The notes beneath the pieces were generated by a model that did no database searches, was not told where the DNA came from, and saw nothing but the letters and a program-made list of their open reading frames with translations. DNA of 64,000 bases from Salticus scenicus (Eukaryota > Arthropoda > Arachnida > Araneae > Salticidae), in contig OZ005648.1 in assembly GCA_963930645.1 (NCBI GenBank), forward strand, positions 150,362,035 through 150,426,034, given 5' to 3'. This document shows positions 12,332 to 22,933 of the stretch, in pieces. Within the stretch, counting starts at the first letter, position 1, and each line of letters starts with the position of its first letter. A program made the position numbers and the translations under genes.

Positions 12332-13241
12332 GTATAACCATTCATATATACACAATCTATGTATGTTTGACTCACTACATAAACAGATTTGTTTCTGAGG
12401 TGGGCTCCCGTCCCCCTCAACACCCCAAAGTATCTCTCTGTCTATATCTGCATCTATCTCTATATATTTGTACATTTATTTATTTTCTTGTAACAACTTT
12501 CTATTAATTCCTTGTAACGCATAAATACTTGCGTCAAATTTCATGTAAAATGATTACATAACATATAGGAATTATATTTTGTAACCCTATAAAGAAATAA
12601 TCAATCCAATGCCCCCAATTTTCCACAGAAAAACATGCTTTTAAACATTCTAATAACATTTAATTGTACTTAATGGGGGTAATTATGTTAAAATACATTT
12701 TAATACATAACGTCTATAGACCGTAATAGTACGAAATTGTTTAGTGTGTCCCTGAAAATGAACCACAGTTATACTTAGTATAAACACCAATAAAAAGAAT
12801 ATACCCAATTAAATAAAACTCTTTTATATTTCAACGTAATTTGATATCATTTGAATAATTGCAGAATGACATTGAAATTCTTATTTTGCATGGTCCTGAA
12901 AATAAATTTAGTTTATACATACTTTTCATATATCTTTATAATTAATGTTAATTCCATTAAGCTGAATGCAGCATGCATAAACGCGTTAAAATGCACTTAA
13001 ATAAAAATTTGTCTTTAGGCTCTAATGTCACGAAATTCTTTTGCATGTCTGTGTAAAAGAACCATAAACATTGTATACCCCAGTAGAAACAATTCAACTT
13101 GTTCTATGTTTTTCATTAATAAATGTTCGAAATTTGGCAAAATTTGGATGATTACGTGACATTGTCAGAACACCTTTGTAAAGTCTTGTTCATTAATTAT
13201 AAAGGGCGCATATCATTGCTTGAGAAAACATGAGTTTAAGC

Positions 13242-13561
13242 TAGGCTGACCATATGTCCTCGAATCTCGAGGACAGGCACGAATTTCGAGGACAAACTAC
13301 CTTCGTCCCCAAAAAATTACAAAACATTTGGGGACGCCGGTTATAAAGTTATTAATGTTTTATTATAGTAATTTATTATATGTATAATAAATAAGCTGCA
13401 ATAAGGTGCTTTATGCATAAAAATTACTAAAATTTTACAATTTAAGGTGATTTAATTATTTTTTTTTTTTATTTATTTTTTTTTTTTTTTTTTTGTCCTC
13501 GAAATTCGAGGACACCGCCATCTTTGTCCACAAATTCAAGGAAAAAAATATGGTCACTCTA
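13242..13561. mobile_element. hAT-type MITE inserted in unit A
   Basis: It starts TAGGCTGACCATATGTCC and ends ATATGGTCACTCTA. It is flanked by a perfect 8 bp duplication GTTTAAGC (13234-13241 and 13562-13569). Copy B shows the uninterrupted site, read as GAGTATAAGCATCC. An 8 bp duplication with TAG-type inverted ends is characteristic of hAT transposons. Inner palindromes around CTCGAGGAC and GTCCTCGAAATTCGAGGAC lie near both ends, and T-runs fill ~13458-13494. It is non-coding and younger than the unit that holds it. Confidence 0.85.
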
Positions 13562-13864
13562 GTTTAAGCATCTCAATAATGTACGCTAATTTCATTTTGC
13601 TGAATGCAAAGTAACGACGTTAAAATTCGTTTAAACAAAATTCACCCCCTAGGCCGTAAAATATAAGAACACTTGTGGAGTGTTTCATACCCAAAACTAT
13701 ACAGATAATTCCGTGACGCTCATGAATATGTGTGCCAAGTTATAAGTCAAAAGGATGATTTTCGCAACCGCTGTCGCGCGTTGGACAGACACCAGAACAC
13801 ACAAACAGAACACAAAATCTTTCTCAGTCTCCACATGGAGGCCTGCACTGACGTTTCGGCAAAT

Positions 13865-14852
13865 AGTGGATATGCAAATCAGGAGCCTCAACGTCTTATT
13901 TGCTTCACATATTACTCAACAGATGATTTTTATTTATTTATTTCTATATAATATATATATATATTGACTCAATTGGCTCGCTACACAAACAGATGCATTT
14001 TTGAGGGGGACAGCCGTCTACCCTCAATCCCCGCGTTATCTCTTTTTCTATATGTATCTGTATATATATATATAATTCAAGTAACTGATAGTATTGTAAG
14101 AATTCCTTCTAACTCATAAATATTTGTACCAAATTTCATACAAAATGATTGCATAAAATATCGGAATTATTTTGTGTTACCCTGTAAACTAATTACCAAT
14201 TCTACGTCCAAAATGTTTCACAGAAAAACATGTTTTTAAACATTCTAATATTATTTCATTATATTTGATGGGGTGTAACCATGTTAAAGTACATTTTTAA
14301 GAAATAGCATCTATAGATTTTAATGGTGCTAAATTCCTTTGAATGGTTCTGCAAAACAATTAGTATATAAACAACTTTTTTTTAGAGAAATCATTTTTTA
14401 AGCATCTTTATGATGTATGTTAATTTCATATTGTTGAATGCAGTATAAACGCGTTAAAATGGACTTCAATAAAAATTTGTCCATAGACTCTAATGTCATG
14501 AAATTTATTTGTTTGTTTGTTCGAATGAACTATAAATATTGTGCACACGAGTAAGAACTATTCAATCTATTCTACGTTTTTCATGAATAATTATTCAAAA
14601 TTTGATATAATGTGGATGATTACGTGACATTGTCGGAAATCTTTTGTAAGGTCTTGTACATTAATTAGGAAGCCTAAGCACACATCGTACTTACTGTGTG
14701 CAGAAAACATGAGTATAAGCATCCAGTAATGTACGATAATTTTATTTCGTTGGATGCAAAGTAACGATGTTAAAATGCCTTTAAGCGAAATTTACCTCAT
14801 AGGCCGTAATGATAAGAAAAACTTTGGCGTGTCCTTATACACAATTCATAAT
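13865..14852. mobile_element. 2.2 kb repeat unit, copy B (truncated)
   Basis: It starts AGTGGATATGCAAATCAGGA, joined directly to the end of copy A without spacer. It runs in parallel with A through TTTGATGGGGTGTAACCATG and TTACGTGACATTGTCGG to TTTGGCGTGTCCTTATACAC. The match then stops, so the last part, including the GACAGAC tract and the terminal ACGTTTCGGC, is missing. It is about 45% as long as A. Confidence 0.65.
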
Positions 14853-16006
14853 TAATATATTACTTTGTATCATAGTATCCAGCTAAGTGAAAATTTGCGC
14901 AATGAGATGGTGTGATGTAAAGAATACATTTACACAAATTTTACTTGCAGTTTTAAATAGCGTAACGCAAAAGACAAATCAATTTATTGAAATAAGTAAT
15001 TTCTATTTATAATGCAAACTCAGTGAAAGTATAGTTATTTGAAAATTAAAAGAACTGTTACAATGTGTAAATATACTTTTTAGACAAAACAAAAGTAATT
15101 TTAATGGAATGTAAAAACAAATCTTTTAAAATAACACCGAGGCGCCAATGGAATTTTGATACCATTCCTTTTAAAACTGTTATTTTGAATTTGAAATGCA
15201 AATGAAAAAGCATCAGTGAGTGTATTTTATATATCTGTCTGATCTTGAAGTTAAAAATATTATGTTTGCATTATAAATATAAATAAAAGAAAAAAGTAAA
15301 TGATTAAATAAGAAAATTTATGTATATTTTAACTAATTGAAAAACGTAACTTAAAATTTGATATCATTGTTTTTAAAAGCCATATTTCAAATTCTTATAG
15401 CCATAAAGTAGCGACGTCACAAACTTTTAACCCGTTAAGGGGTTTTGTAGTGATTTTTATACGAAAATTTAAGTTATGACAATCGTCTAAAAATTTCTTG
15501 TTGATAAAACATTCTGCATTTTATGATCATGAGGACAGGAAGGTTCTTCTAAGACACTCCATCGAAATATTTTACCACCTATTAGTTTTACCAGATTTTC
15601 TTACGCTAATAACTCTTTAATGTTGATCCATTATCTGCGCATGTGAAGTGTCACCGTGTGTGAAGGCTTGGAAGTACGTGAAAAACTTATTAAAACAATG
15701 AAATGACTTTCTATGCTTCCCCTTCTTTGTCTTAATTTATCCTTTTTTTTCCCTATTCGTTCTATATATATTTCCATTCCTTCAATTCTAAAAAGCATAT
15801 TCCTATAGAATGCAAGTGTATTAATTTGCATTTTTCGCATATTTGCATCTATGTGAGGTCGACTGTTGTTCTATACATTGTTCTTGAGCACGTATCTTGA
15901 AATTTGCATCGGAAATTTTATTCCATGGGCAAGCACATTATACGCTATTGCTAATTTTTTCTGAAAATACTAAATACTATATAAGGGTGGAGGAAATGAT
16001 CTGTCA
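14853..16006. other. A+T-rich sequence, no feature seen
   Basis: No gene or repeat family was recognised. TTTTAACCCGTTAAGGGG at ~15427 looks like a piggyBac-type end, but no partner was found. Confidence 0.35.
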
Positions 16007-16150
16007 TATTGAATTAAACAGATGACACCGGAAATTTATGTTGGACGACATTTGTATAAATTTCAAGAAGGTATTTACCACCAAATCTTCTTAAATAATA
16101 CAGAAATGTTCTCAAGGATGAAATTCTGGTGTCAGTTGTTTAATTCAATA
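16007..16150. mobile_element. Small MITE with TATTGAATTAAAC ends
   Basis: It starts TATTGAATTAAACAGATGAC and ends GTCAGTTGTTTAATTCAATA. The arms pair over more than 20 bases, including GACACC/GGTGTC. Total length is 144 bp. I could not see a convincing target duplication, so the superfamily is undetermined. Confidence 0.6.
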
Positions 16151-16189
16151 CGATGAATTTTCCCGCGAACACGATAAATTGGGTGTATT

Positions 16190-16316
16190 CTATACTTGCC
16201 AATTATCTCATTAATGATCGTAAAATAGCTGACGTCCCTTGAGAAAACGCTCCTTTCGCCACCACTTTATTTTTAGAGTAATTCTCTCCAAATGTTGTTA
16301 CGATTAAATAAGAACT
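16190..16316. mobile_element. TGCCAAC-family MITE, left half (split copy)
   Basis: It carries ATACTTGCCAA, CATTAATGATC and the inner block TTTTTAGAGTAATTCTCTCC followed by GATTAAATAAG. This matches the left half of the intact copies at 25.8 and 43.7 kb. The matching right half is found 1.8 kb away at 18130-18245. Confidence 0.6.
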
Positions 16317-16591
16317 AGCTGGAACTCGTCGAATTCGAAGGTCACTTTATTGATCGTAATGTTTCAAAAATCCTCGCATCATCATTTAAATGTATTTCAT
16401 GTTAAAACATCTATATAATTTACGACATTTCACTTAAAAAGAGAAATTCAGGCAAATGCTTATAAATAGAAATACTATATATGGCAGCACTTTCTACAAA
16501 GTACTGTCAGTGTGACGTCAATCTCACTCCAAATAAACAGTTGCTATCTTTCATTTTCTATTTCGTTTAATACTAAGACTACATGTTATCT

Positions 16592-17110
16592 GACCCGCCC
16601 GGCGTTGCTCGGTCCCATGATAATAACCTTAAATGAACCTTAAATTTGTATTATTTTATACCTTTAACTCGATTTTGTTTGAATTTCTGTTTTTAAATGA
16701 AAGAATCACGGAACAAAAATCATCTGTAACAAAATAATTACCTCGAACCGAACGAAACTCTGCCTTGTGACCCTGGTGCTTGCGGCAGCGCATATACGGG
16801 CCGCTAACAACATAAAAAAATTCCCTAAAATTAACCTGGAACCGAACGAACCCGCCCAGCAATGCCCGGGCCCATGATAATAACCTTAAATGAACCTTAA
16901 ATTTGTATGATTTTATATCTTTAACTCGATTTTGTTTGAATTTCTATTTTTAAATAAAAGCATTGAGAAAAAAAAATAATCATCTCTAACAAAAAAAAAA
17001 AAAAAAAAAAAAAAAAACTCAAACAGAACGGAACTCGGATTCATGACCCAGTGCCTGCGGCACGTATATGTAGGCCGCTAATAACATGAAAAAATTCTCA
17101 AAAATTAAAC
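16592..17110 (+). repeat. Two tandem ~265 bp units
   Basis: Both units share CCATGATAATAACCTTAAAT, TTTAACTCGATTTTGTTTG and GAACCGAACGAA. They differ by a long poly-A run (~16990-17017) in the second. Confidence 0.65.
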
Positions 17111-17189
17111 TTGAACCGAACGAACCTCTGACTCGTGTTACCGCTGCCTGTGGCTGCGGCACCGTATAGCAGGCATGCTACGCAAGAGC

Positions 17190-17790
17190 TCCACTTTCCT
17201 CCACCAGGGAGCGCAGTATGTTGTATACGAATATCACCAATCGCCTTGAATTTCCAAGACCTTTCAAATAAGATGTCACATGGTGGTGTCAACTGCAAAA
17301 TCCTTTTGTTACACTTTCCACCGCTAGGAGGCACAGCGTGTTCTATACGAGCACCACCAACGGTCAGGAAATATCAAGACCTTTAAAATAAGATGTAACA
17401 TGATAGGGTCTACTGCAAAATCACTTAATTCCATTTTTAACCACCAGGGGGCGCACTATATTGTATACAAACATCCCCAATCAACATCAAATTTCAACAA
17501 TCGCCTTGAATTTCCAAGACCTTTCAAATGTCACATGGTGGTGTCAACTGCAAAATCTTTTAGTTGCACTTTCCACCACCAGGGGGCACAGTGTGTTCTG
17601 TACGAACTTTACCAATGGTCAGGAAATACATAGACCTTTAAAATAAGGTGCAACATGACAGGGCCTATTACAAAATCATCTTGTTCATTTTTCACCACCA
17701 GGGAGCGCCCTATATTGTATACAAACATCCTCAATCAACATGAAATTTCAAGACCTTTAAAATTAGGTGCTACATGTTTGGGTCTAGAAC
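17190..17790 (+). repeat. Minisatellite of five ~120 bp monomers, two alternating types
   Basis: Monomer starts are 119-135 bases apart. Odd monomers (17201, 17441, 17695) continue with TATTGTATAC or TGTTGTATAC and CACCAATCGCC or CCCCAATCAAC. Even monomers (17321, 17576) continue with GTGTTCTRTACGA and GGTCAGGAAATA. All share AAGACCTTTMAAAT and CAAAATC. The higher-order unit is thus a ~245 bp dimer. Each monomer carries a CCACCAGGGGGCGC-like motif. Confidence 0.75.
17201..17708 (+). promoter_or_regulatory. Five CTCF-consensus-like motifs, same orientation
   Basis: The motifs are CCACCAGGGAGCGC (17201), CCGCTAGGAGGCAC (17321), CCACCAGGGGGCGC (17441), CCACCAGGGGGCAC (17576) and CCACCAGGGAGCGC (17695). 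CTCF, a zinc-finger insulator protein conserved in arthropods, binds CCASYAGRKGGCRS; the third and fourth match that consensus fully. All lie on the plus strand at ~120 base spacing. Binding is inferred from sequence only, and the motifs may simply be part of a repeat. Confidence 0.4.
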
Positions 17791-18129
17791 GGATTTCCCT
17801 CTCAAACGTATTTCACCCCTTCCCCCCCCTTGAAATCTACTTTTCCCCTTCCCCCCCCTTAAAAATTGAAAATTCCAAAATCGGAGATATTGATTTTTTA
17901 GTATTCGAGTCTAGTCCCTCCATGTACAATTTCTTCACTGTGAAGTAATTTGGAGCTGTGTTATGCTCGCCAACGTGTGTTTAACCCCGTTCGACTTTTT
18001 TTTATTTTTCTCTTTTCATAACATATGTACAGACCAAGACCTTTTTTTAGACACCTCAACCAAATTTTTACACCTAGCCGTTCTCTCAATTTAATGGAGA
18101 CAGACAAAAACGTTTCAAATTAATATATA

Positions 18130-18164
18130 GATAGATAAAATTATCTTAAAAAATAACTGGTGTG

Positions 18165-18196
<32 letters not shown>

Positions 18197-18245
18197 GGAT
18201 ATTAAAAATTTTACGTTTTATAATGAGATGGTCGGCAGAGGTATG
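18130..18245. mobile_element. TGCCAAC-family MITE, right half (split copy)
   Basis: It carries ATTATCTTAAAAAATAACTG plus GTGTG, a poly-A run (~18163-18191), GGCGGATATTAAAAAT and GGTCGGCAGAGGTATG. It aligns with the right half of the copies at 45.6 and 57.3 kb and continues exactly where the half at 16190-16316 stops. Confidence 0.55.
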
Positions 18246-18969
18246 GTGTACTGTTATAACATTTACTTATGCCGTAATTTTTTATGCATAGCTAACCTCA
18301 ATGAGATATTTTTCTCACATACAGTATATAATATAAAATTATAAAAGGTACAAGAAAAAAAAGCTTGTTAAAATCAATTTAATAAATTTTGCAGTTTTGC
18401 AGATAGGCCATATTATTTTAACATTTCTTTTTTTTTTTTTTTTTACTTAATTATTTAAGCGTAAACTAAACATTTTTTCAGAGTGATTTTTAAACTAACA
18501 ATTCCAGTATTATACTAAGTGTTTGACTAAATACATTTATTTGTCTGCTAAGTGATTAAGTAATTTGAAAGCTAAAATTTGTTTCTCCAGATGCTAAAAA
18601 ACACAAATTTATTTTGTGAAAAGAAAATACAAGGAATTCTGAAAACTAAGACTTCAGAAGAAAAAAAACTACGTAATTTAGTTCCGTAAAATAATTATAT
18701 TTCAAACTCAGTTTTTGTAAAAAAAGAATGCATCTAGGATCTTACTCCTCCCAAGAGAATATCACGTGACAGAGAATGAATTGCCTAGAGGTCGACGAAC
18801 TTATTTTTTTCGATAGTTTCAGTTTTTTAAAATGATGTTTCTATTCCCACAATACTGTGTTTGAAATTTACGAATATTTCACGATAAAAATTCTTAACAT
18901 TAAAAATAATAATAATAATTAATTAAAATTACAACAATACAGTTATTAACATTACCACATTTTTATTTA

Positions 18970-18986
<17 letters not shown>
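18246..18986. other. A+T-rich sequence, no feature seen
   Basis: A poly-T run lies near 18427. No coding signal or repeat family was recognised. Confidence 0.4.
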
Positions 18987-18989
<3 letters not shown>

Positions 18990-19024
<35 letters not shown>

Positions 19025-19028
19025 TATT
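18990..19028. repeat. TA microsatellite at the 3' tail of a SINE
   Basis: A poly-A run followed by (TA)n. It abuts the SINE on its 3' side (minus-strand reading) and probably arose from the SINE tail. Confidence 0.8.
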
Positions 19029-19222
19029 AACGGCGTGGCATTCGCAACTTTACAGCATTGGCCGGTGGGTCACCGAATTGATGACCATTTCTGAAGGTGT
19101 ACCCAATGGGCGGTCATCGCTATCCCTAACAGTGACAACACATCCATGCCTTCTCCGGGATTCGAACCCAGGCCAAACCGTGTAGGAGTTGGAGACTTTA
19201 ACCTCTGCACCGTCTGGGCGGC
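19029..19222 (-). mobile_element. tRNA-derived SINE
   Basis: Read on the minus strand, it starts GCCGCCCAGACGGTGCAGAG with GTTAAAGTCTCC, an A-box-like segment. About 40 bases on comes GGGTTCGAATCCCGG, a perfect polymerase III B box (GGTTCGANTCC). A body follows with AAGGCATGGATGTG and GGTCATCAATTCGGTGACCC. The tRNA-like head is too altered for a functional cloverleaf. Length is about 194 bp, usual for a SINE. Such elements are copied by the machinery of a LINE partner, which is not present here. Confidence 0.8.
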
Positions 19223-19870
19223 AAAATAAAAATACAATAGCAGGAATAATATGAAATTGTAAAGCCTAATGATATTATATTTCTCTACTTGGGCTACTTT
19301 ACTAAGTTTTAAACGAAAAAAAAAAAAAAATTGTCACATTAATGAATTTTTGTACAGGTATGCTTTATACAGGGACGTAGATGTTGTAGTATATGAAATA
19401 CATTTTCCTCCTACATGGTAAATAACTTACTTAACAGACCAGTTTCTAAATCATTAATGATTTTTTTTTTTTTTTTTATTTAAATAAACAATTAATTGAG
19501 CTCTCGATTTTTTTACCGAATGATAACCGTATTGTTATTAGTTTGGAGAATTTTATTTGAGTTTTTATACGTCAGTTTATTTCAATTTGAGATATTTTCA
19601 AAAATTATTTTAAACTTTAAAATAAATTTTCTTTCTAACTAGCAAAAATCTTTTAATCAAGGAGTACAGGAATGAAAAAATAAATAAAGTTTATTAATAA
19701 TTCTTTAATATTAATTGACGCAGGAAGATTTCACTTGACTTGGAATTGAATAAATTTTATGGGAACGAGCCCAAATTCTTTAAGGTCGTCTACCTAATAA
19801 ATACTATCCTAAGTTTGTTTGTTTGGGTCGTAGCACTCATTTTTAAACTTTTTTTTTTTATTAATTTAAT
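19223..19870. other. A+T-rich sequence, no feature seen
   Basis: Poly-A and poly-T runs lie near 19316 and 19461. Nothing else was recognised. Confidence 0.4.
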
Positions 19871-19871
19871 T

Positions 19872-19930
19872 ATGAAAAGTATACGTGTTGTATACTTTTC
19901 ATTACAAAAGTACACGTGTTGTATACTTTT
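19872..19930. repeat. Short palindromic direct duplication
   Basis: AAAGTATACGTGTTGTATAC is followed 37 bases later by AAAGTACACGTGTTGTATAC. Each is itself a near palindrome around GTATAC or CACGTG. They lie just outside a piggyBac-like end. Confidence 0.6.
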
Positions 19931-19936
19931 GCTTAA

Positions 19937-20516
19937 CACTTTCGCGACCGCATGTTTTTGTCATTTTGACAGTAAGGTCCGCCTATAGGCGTTATTCTCC
20001 CAAGTTACAACATTTCAGAACCAAATTTTCTATATTCATATTCATATTACAAATGAATATACATTATAATTTTACTCTTTCTAATCAAAATATTTGTATC
20101 CATAGTATATTGGTTGTACAAGTATGAATATTATGTATTCTTAAGAAATAAATGACATATAAATTTCAAAAGAAACGTCCACTGGCGGAGTTATAGATTT
20201 TCCAATGACGTGAGTCTACGTCAGCAGTCGTGAAAGTCGTAGAAATCAATGTTTGTGAACGCAAAAGCTAACCCATAAATGCCGAGTGTTGCTTTTTAGC
20301 AACATACCCATTTTTTTTTATTCTAAAGTATTATTAGAATAACACTGAAGGTGTAAAGTCTCATGTTTGCCAACTGGCGACAAATTGCTTTCTAGCTGTA
20401 AACCATAGTTAAAATAAAGTATGATTTTTTAAAAGTATTTTTCTTGTGATTTATTTAACATAGGAAATAATAAAACATTTTTAAACTGATTTAAAAATCA
20501 ATCAGGCATTTAAAGG
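19937..20516. mobile_element. piggyBac-like MITE (tentative)
   Basis: It is bounded by TTAA (19933-19936 and 20517-20520). The left end is CACTTTCGCGACCGCATG and the right end is CAGGCATTTAAAGG. TTAA duplication is the piggyBac hallmark. The inverted similarity of the ends is short, and TTAA is frequent in A+T-rich DNA, so this is uncertain. Confidence 0.35.
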
Positions 20517-20520
20517 TTAA

Positions 20521-21985
20521 ATCTTGGAGAAATGCTGAAAGAAGAATTGGCATTCGGGGTATTATGAAAGAGTTTTTCTGATAGTGGTTACTTAGTGTTC
20601 TATTCAAAGAAGAAGAATACTAATTCATAGGTTCAAATATGTATATTAAAACACTCTAGAAGTTTGAATGACTTCTTTTTATTTCAAGATAAGCTTTACA
20701 TTATAGCATTAGATATACAGCATAAAGAAGAAATATAGTTTTCGTTGTTGATTCAGGAATAAGAGAGATGGAAATCAGCTATAAGAAATTACTTCTTAAG
20801 CTGTTATCAGAAGGAATGTCGTATTGTCTGAAGTATAAGATATTGCCTCCAAAATGCTACCAAACGACTTTCTTGAGGTGCATTCAGGGCTACTTTAAAG
20901 CATAAACTAATCCGAAAATGTAAAAAAAAAAAACGTACCCAGCATTTGAAAATAATTCACTTCAACGAAGTCTGAAAGGTTTAAGAATAGATGATATTCT
21001 GGAATTGCGATTCTCTGATTGGAGAAATTCATGCTGAAAACTACTGTAGAAGATATAAACAGTCGAAAGTTCGTTATTAAATAATATATACGTGAGGCAA
21101 ACTGAATCCAACGGAGACATTTCGTCCGTTTCCCTCATCATGAACCTGTTTATAAGGTAACATCTGCTAATTACTCTCATATCGAGATTCGTGTAAAAGC
21201 GCCTTATCACGAGTAGCAAAAGAGAAAAAAGTTTTTAGGTCGGCCGTGAAACATGAAAGAAAGCTCTTGCCAAAGTAGTCATATGACTTTCAAGTTTACA
21301 CCACAAAAGACGCCAAGCTATTTCTTTCTAAAAATGCGAGCCTACACAAAACTCAAAATAATATTAATCTCAATACTGCACGCCAACAGAAATCATCTGT
21401 GTTGAGACAGATGTCTATACTTTAAAACAGGAAATGCAAGATAAGTACTTTTTTATAGCCGTATAAATGAAATAAATTGCTCATTGTAGTAATTTTTATT
21501 GTAGTAATTTTTATGTAGTAATTTTTATTTTACATAGAAGAATATCAAATTAAACAATGTTTACGATCCTTGCTATATGCATTTTGCTATTTTAACAAAA
21601 AATTGCTTAATACTACACCCCTGTTTAAAAGTTTAGCCAGATTTGCAAACGATCAGTTTTTTTTTTTTTTTTTTTTTTTCAAATTAAAAACTTATCTCTC
21701 AAAGAAATGTTTTCAAGCTTTGGGTATTTAAAGAACTGGGTCAGTGAAAATTGGTTGAAGACAACAATTAGGGAGCCGGTTACAAATTTAGCAAAATTAA
21801 TAATGTTTGTGATCACCCTGTATCGTTAAGTAAACGAAATGAGCTGTAACTTTAGGCTATGTTAACATAGACCCAGTTCAATTTGTGGATGGATTTGTGT
21901 GACGATAGCATGTTAAATAACGGAGAAATAAGCCCGTATTTTAAAACTTCAAAACAAATTAGTATGTTTTTTTTTAAATTTATAA
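20521..21985. other. Gene-free stretch; orphan transposon end
   Basis: No gene was recognised. An 85-codon minus-strand frame at 20962-21219 matches nothing I know. TTTGTGATCACCCTGTA at ~21807-21822 looks like one end of a CAGGGTG-type Tc1/mariner element, but its partner end was not found. A poly-T run lies at ~21657-21679. Confidence 0.35.
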
Positions 21986-21990
21986 TATAC

Positions 21991-22933
21991 AGAGTTTTTA
22001 ACGAAAATTATTCCCACTTTCAGAATCTTGTGTATAGTCGAATTCGGCAGATGCAAAAAGTGTGAAACATCGAGTGCTCTTGCACGGAGAACTTCGCTTA
22101 TCGTCTGATTTACTTCTGCAATTATGTCGACAGTAACGGTATGTTCTTCAGGGCGAGATCGATAACATGTGCAATCAATTTCTTGAAATTTACGTATCGA
22201 GTCCCATACAGCTTTTACACTACACGGGCTTAAGCATTGAAAATGGTGTCTGCAATGCACACCAAAAGACGCAATGTCTCTAAGGCATGTCCGTTAAGAT
22301 AATAAGTCTTTGCAATTTCCCCACGTTGTTTCCCTGTGAGGCATATTGTTCACAGAGCGAGAAAGCAAGACACAAATCACGTATTTCACAATACCTTATT
22401 TTTCACCTCGTGCGATAAAGTCAGTCATGACGGTATCTTACGACTAACCATGGAATTAGATCCCTTATTCTGTACCTTACACGAAAATAAGACACCATGG
22501 TCTCTTCTTGTTTCAAAGCAAAATCAGGAGACTTCAGTCAGAGCTGAAGACTGAGTGTGAAATGTGACGTCATTAAAAAATGAAAGTAGTGCTGTGGTAA
22601 GCACACCGCAATTGTTTTCTCCTTTCTTCTTATTCTGCCTAGCGCTGGCGATTTTCTTGCTACATTTACCGTTCTAACGCCATTTATATATATATATTTT
22701 TTTTTGTTATGGAGATCCCACTCCAATAAAAAAAGTAGGTGTTGCCATTTAAAGTTTTTTTAATTTTGTCACTGTAACCGTAACTTTTAAAGTTTGGCTG
22801 TTGTTTTTTATATGATTCTTGAGCACATACCTCAAAATATCTTTCACCAAATTTTTATTCAGTTTCTGTGAACTGTATGACAGCTATGGTCTCATATATC
22901 GGGATAGTTTTTATTATAACCACCCTGTGCAAA
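21991..22933 (-). mobile_element. Internally deleted Tc1/IS630-type transposon
   Basis: Read on the minus strand it begins CAGGGTGGTTATAATAAAAA (from ~22931) and ends in the reverse complement of CAGAGTTTTTAACGAAAATT (21991 onward). The two ends align with gaps. Only the DNA-binding part of the transposase survives (22018-22344); the catalytic DDE/D part is absent. The TA at the left end is intact; at the right it reads TG. An unusually long ~590 bp leader lies before the transposase start, possibly holding other insertions. Confidence 0.55.
22018..22344 (-). pseudogene. Transposase N-terminal (HTH) relic, frameshifted
   Basis: The start codon is ATG at 22344-22342 (MPHRETTWG). The next segment, EIAKTYYLNGHALETLR, is in a different frame, and after a second shift comes SPCSVKAVWDSIRKFQE, then HTVTVDIIAEVNQTIS and LPNSTIHKILK. 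This order (helix-turn-helix, a GCTC-type linker, a second helix-turn-helix ending in KILK) is that of the DNA-binding region of arthropod IS630/Tc1-like transposases. At least two frameshifts separate the blocks, and the protein stops at the element's end without any catalytic domain. It cannot make a working transposase. I am confident of the family at the level of Tc1/mariner/IS630, not of a subfamily. Confidence 0.65.

Larger units (their letters stand above)
11705..13864. mobile_element. 2.2 kb repeat unit, copy A (complete)
   Basis: The first of three copies of one unit. It begins AGTGGATCTTCAAATCAGGA with GCCTCAACGCC directly after, and ends GCACTGACGTTTCGGC plus AAAT. Copy B follows immediately in the same orientation. 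Shared landmarks are a C-rich/G-rich block ~680 bases in (~12400-12424), AAAATGATTACATAAC, CACGAAATTCTTTTGCATG, GGATGATTACGTGACATTGT and ACTGACGTTTCGGC. No protein is recognisable. Read on the minus strand, the unit ends with a short palindrome and CACTAG followed by T, which loosely recalls a Helitron 3' end. The opposite end does not begin TC, so the class stays open. A (TA)n-rich stretch (12180-12345) has expanded inside it. Confidence 0.65.
16317..18129 (+). mobile_element. ~1.8 kb insert splitting the MITE
   Basis: It begins ACTAGCTGGAAC and ends GTTTCAAATTAATATATAGA at the restart of the MITE. It contains the phrase GACCCGCCCGGCGTTGCTCG at ~16592 (diverged again at ~16850), two ~265 bp units up to ~17110, then the 120 bp array, then a tail with GAGACAGACAAAAACG. 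CCCGGCGTTGCTCGG-type heads combined with a GAGACAGACAAA tail are common in arthropod repeats, but I cannot assign a class. No coding domain was seen. The end points come from comparison with intact MITE copies and are good to about 10 bases. Confidence 0.5.

Noticed and set aside
12094..12507. 137-codon plus-strand frame and overlapping minus frames
   Set aside because: These are made of TA and TACA repeats inside repeat unit A; copies B and C do not keep the frame.
20962..21219. 85-codon minus-strand frame, possible retroelement fragment
   Set aside because: No motif of reverse transcriptase, integrase or gag could be seen, so I could not support it.
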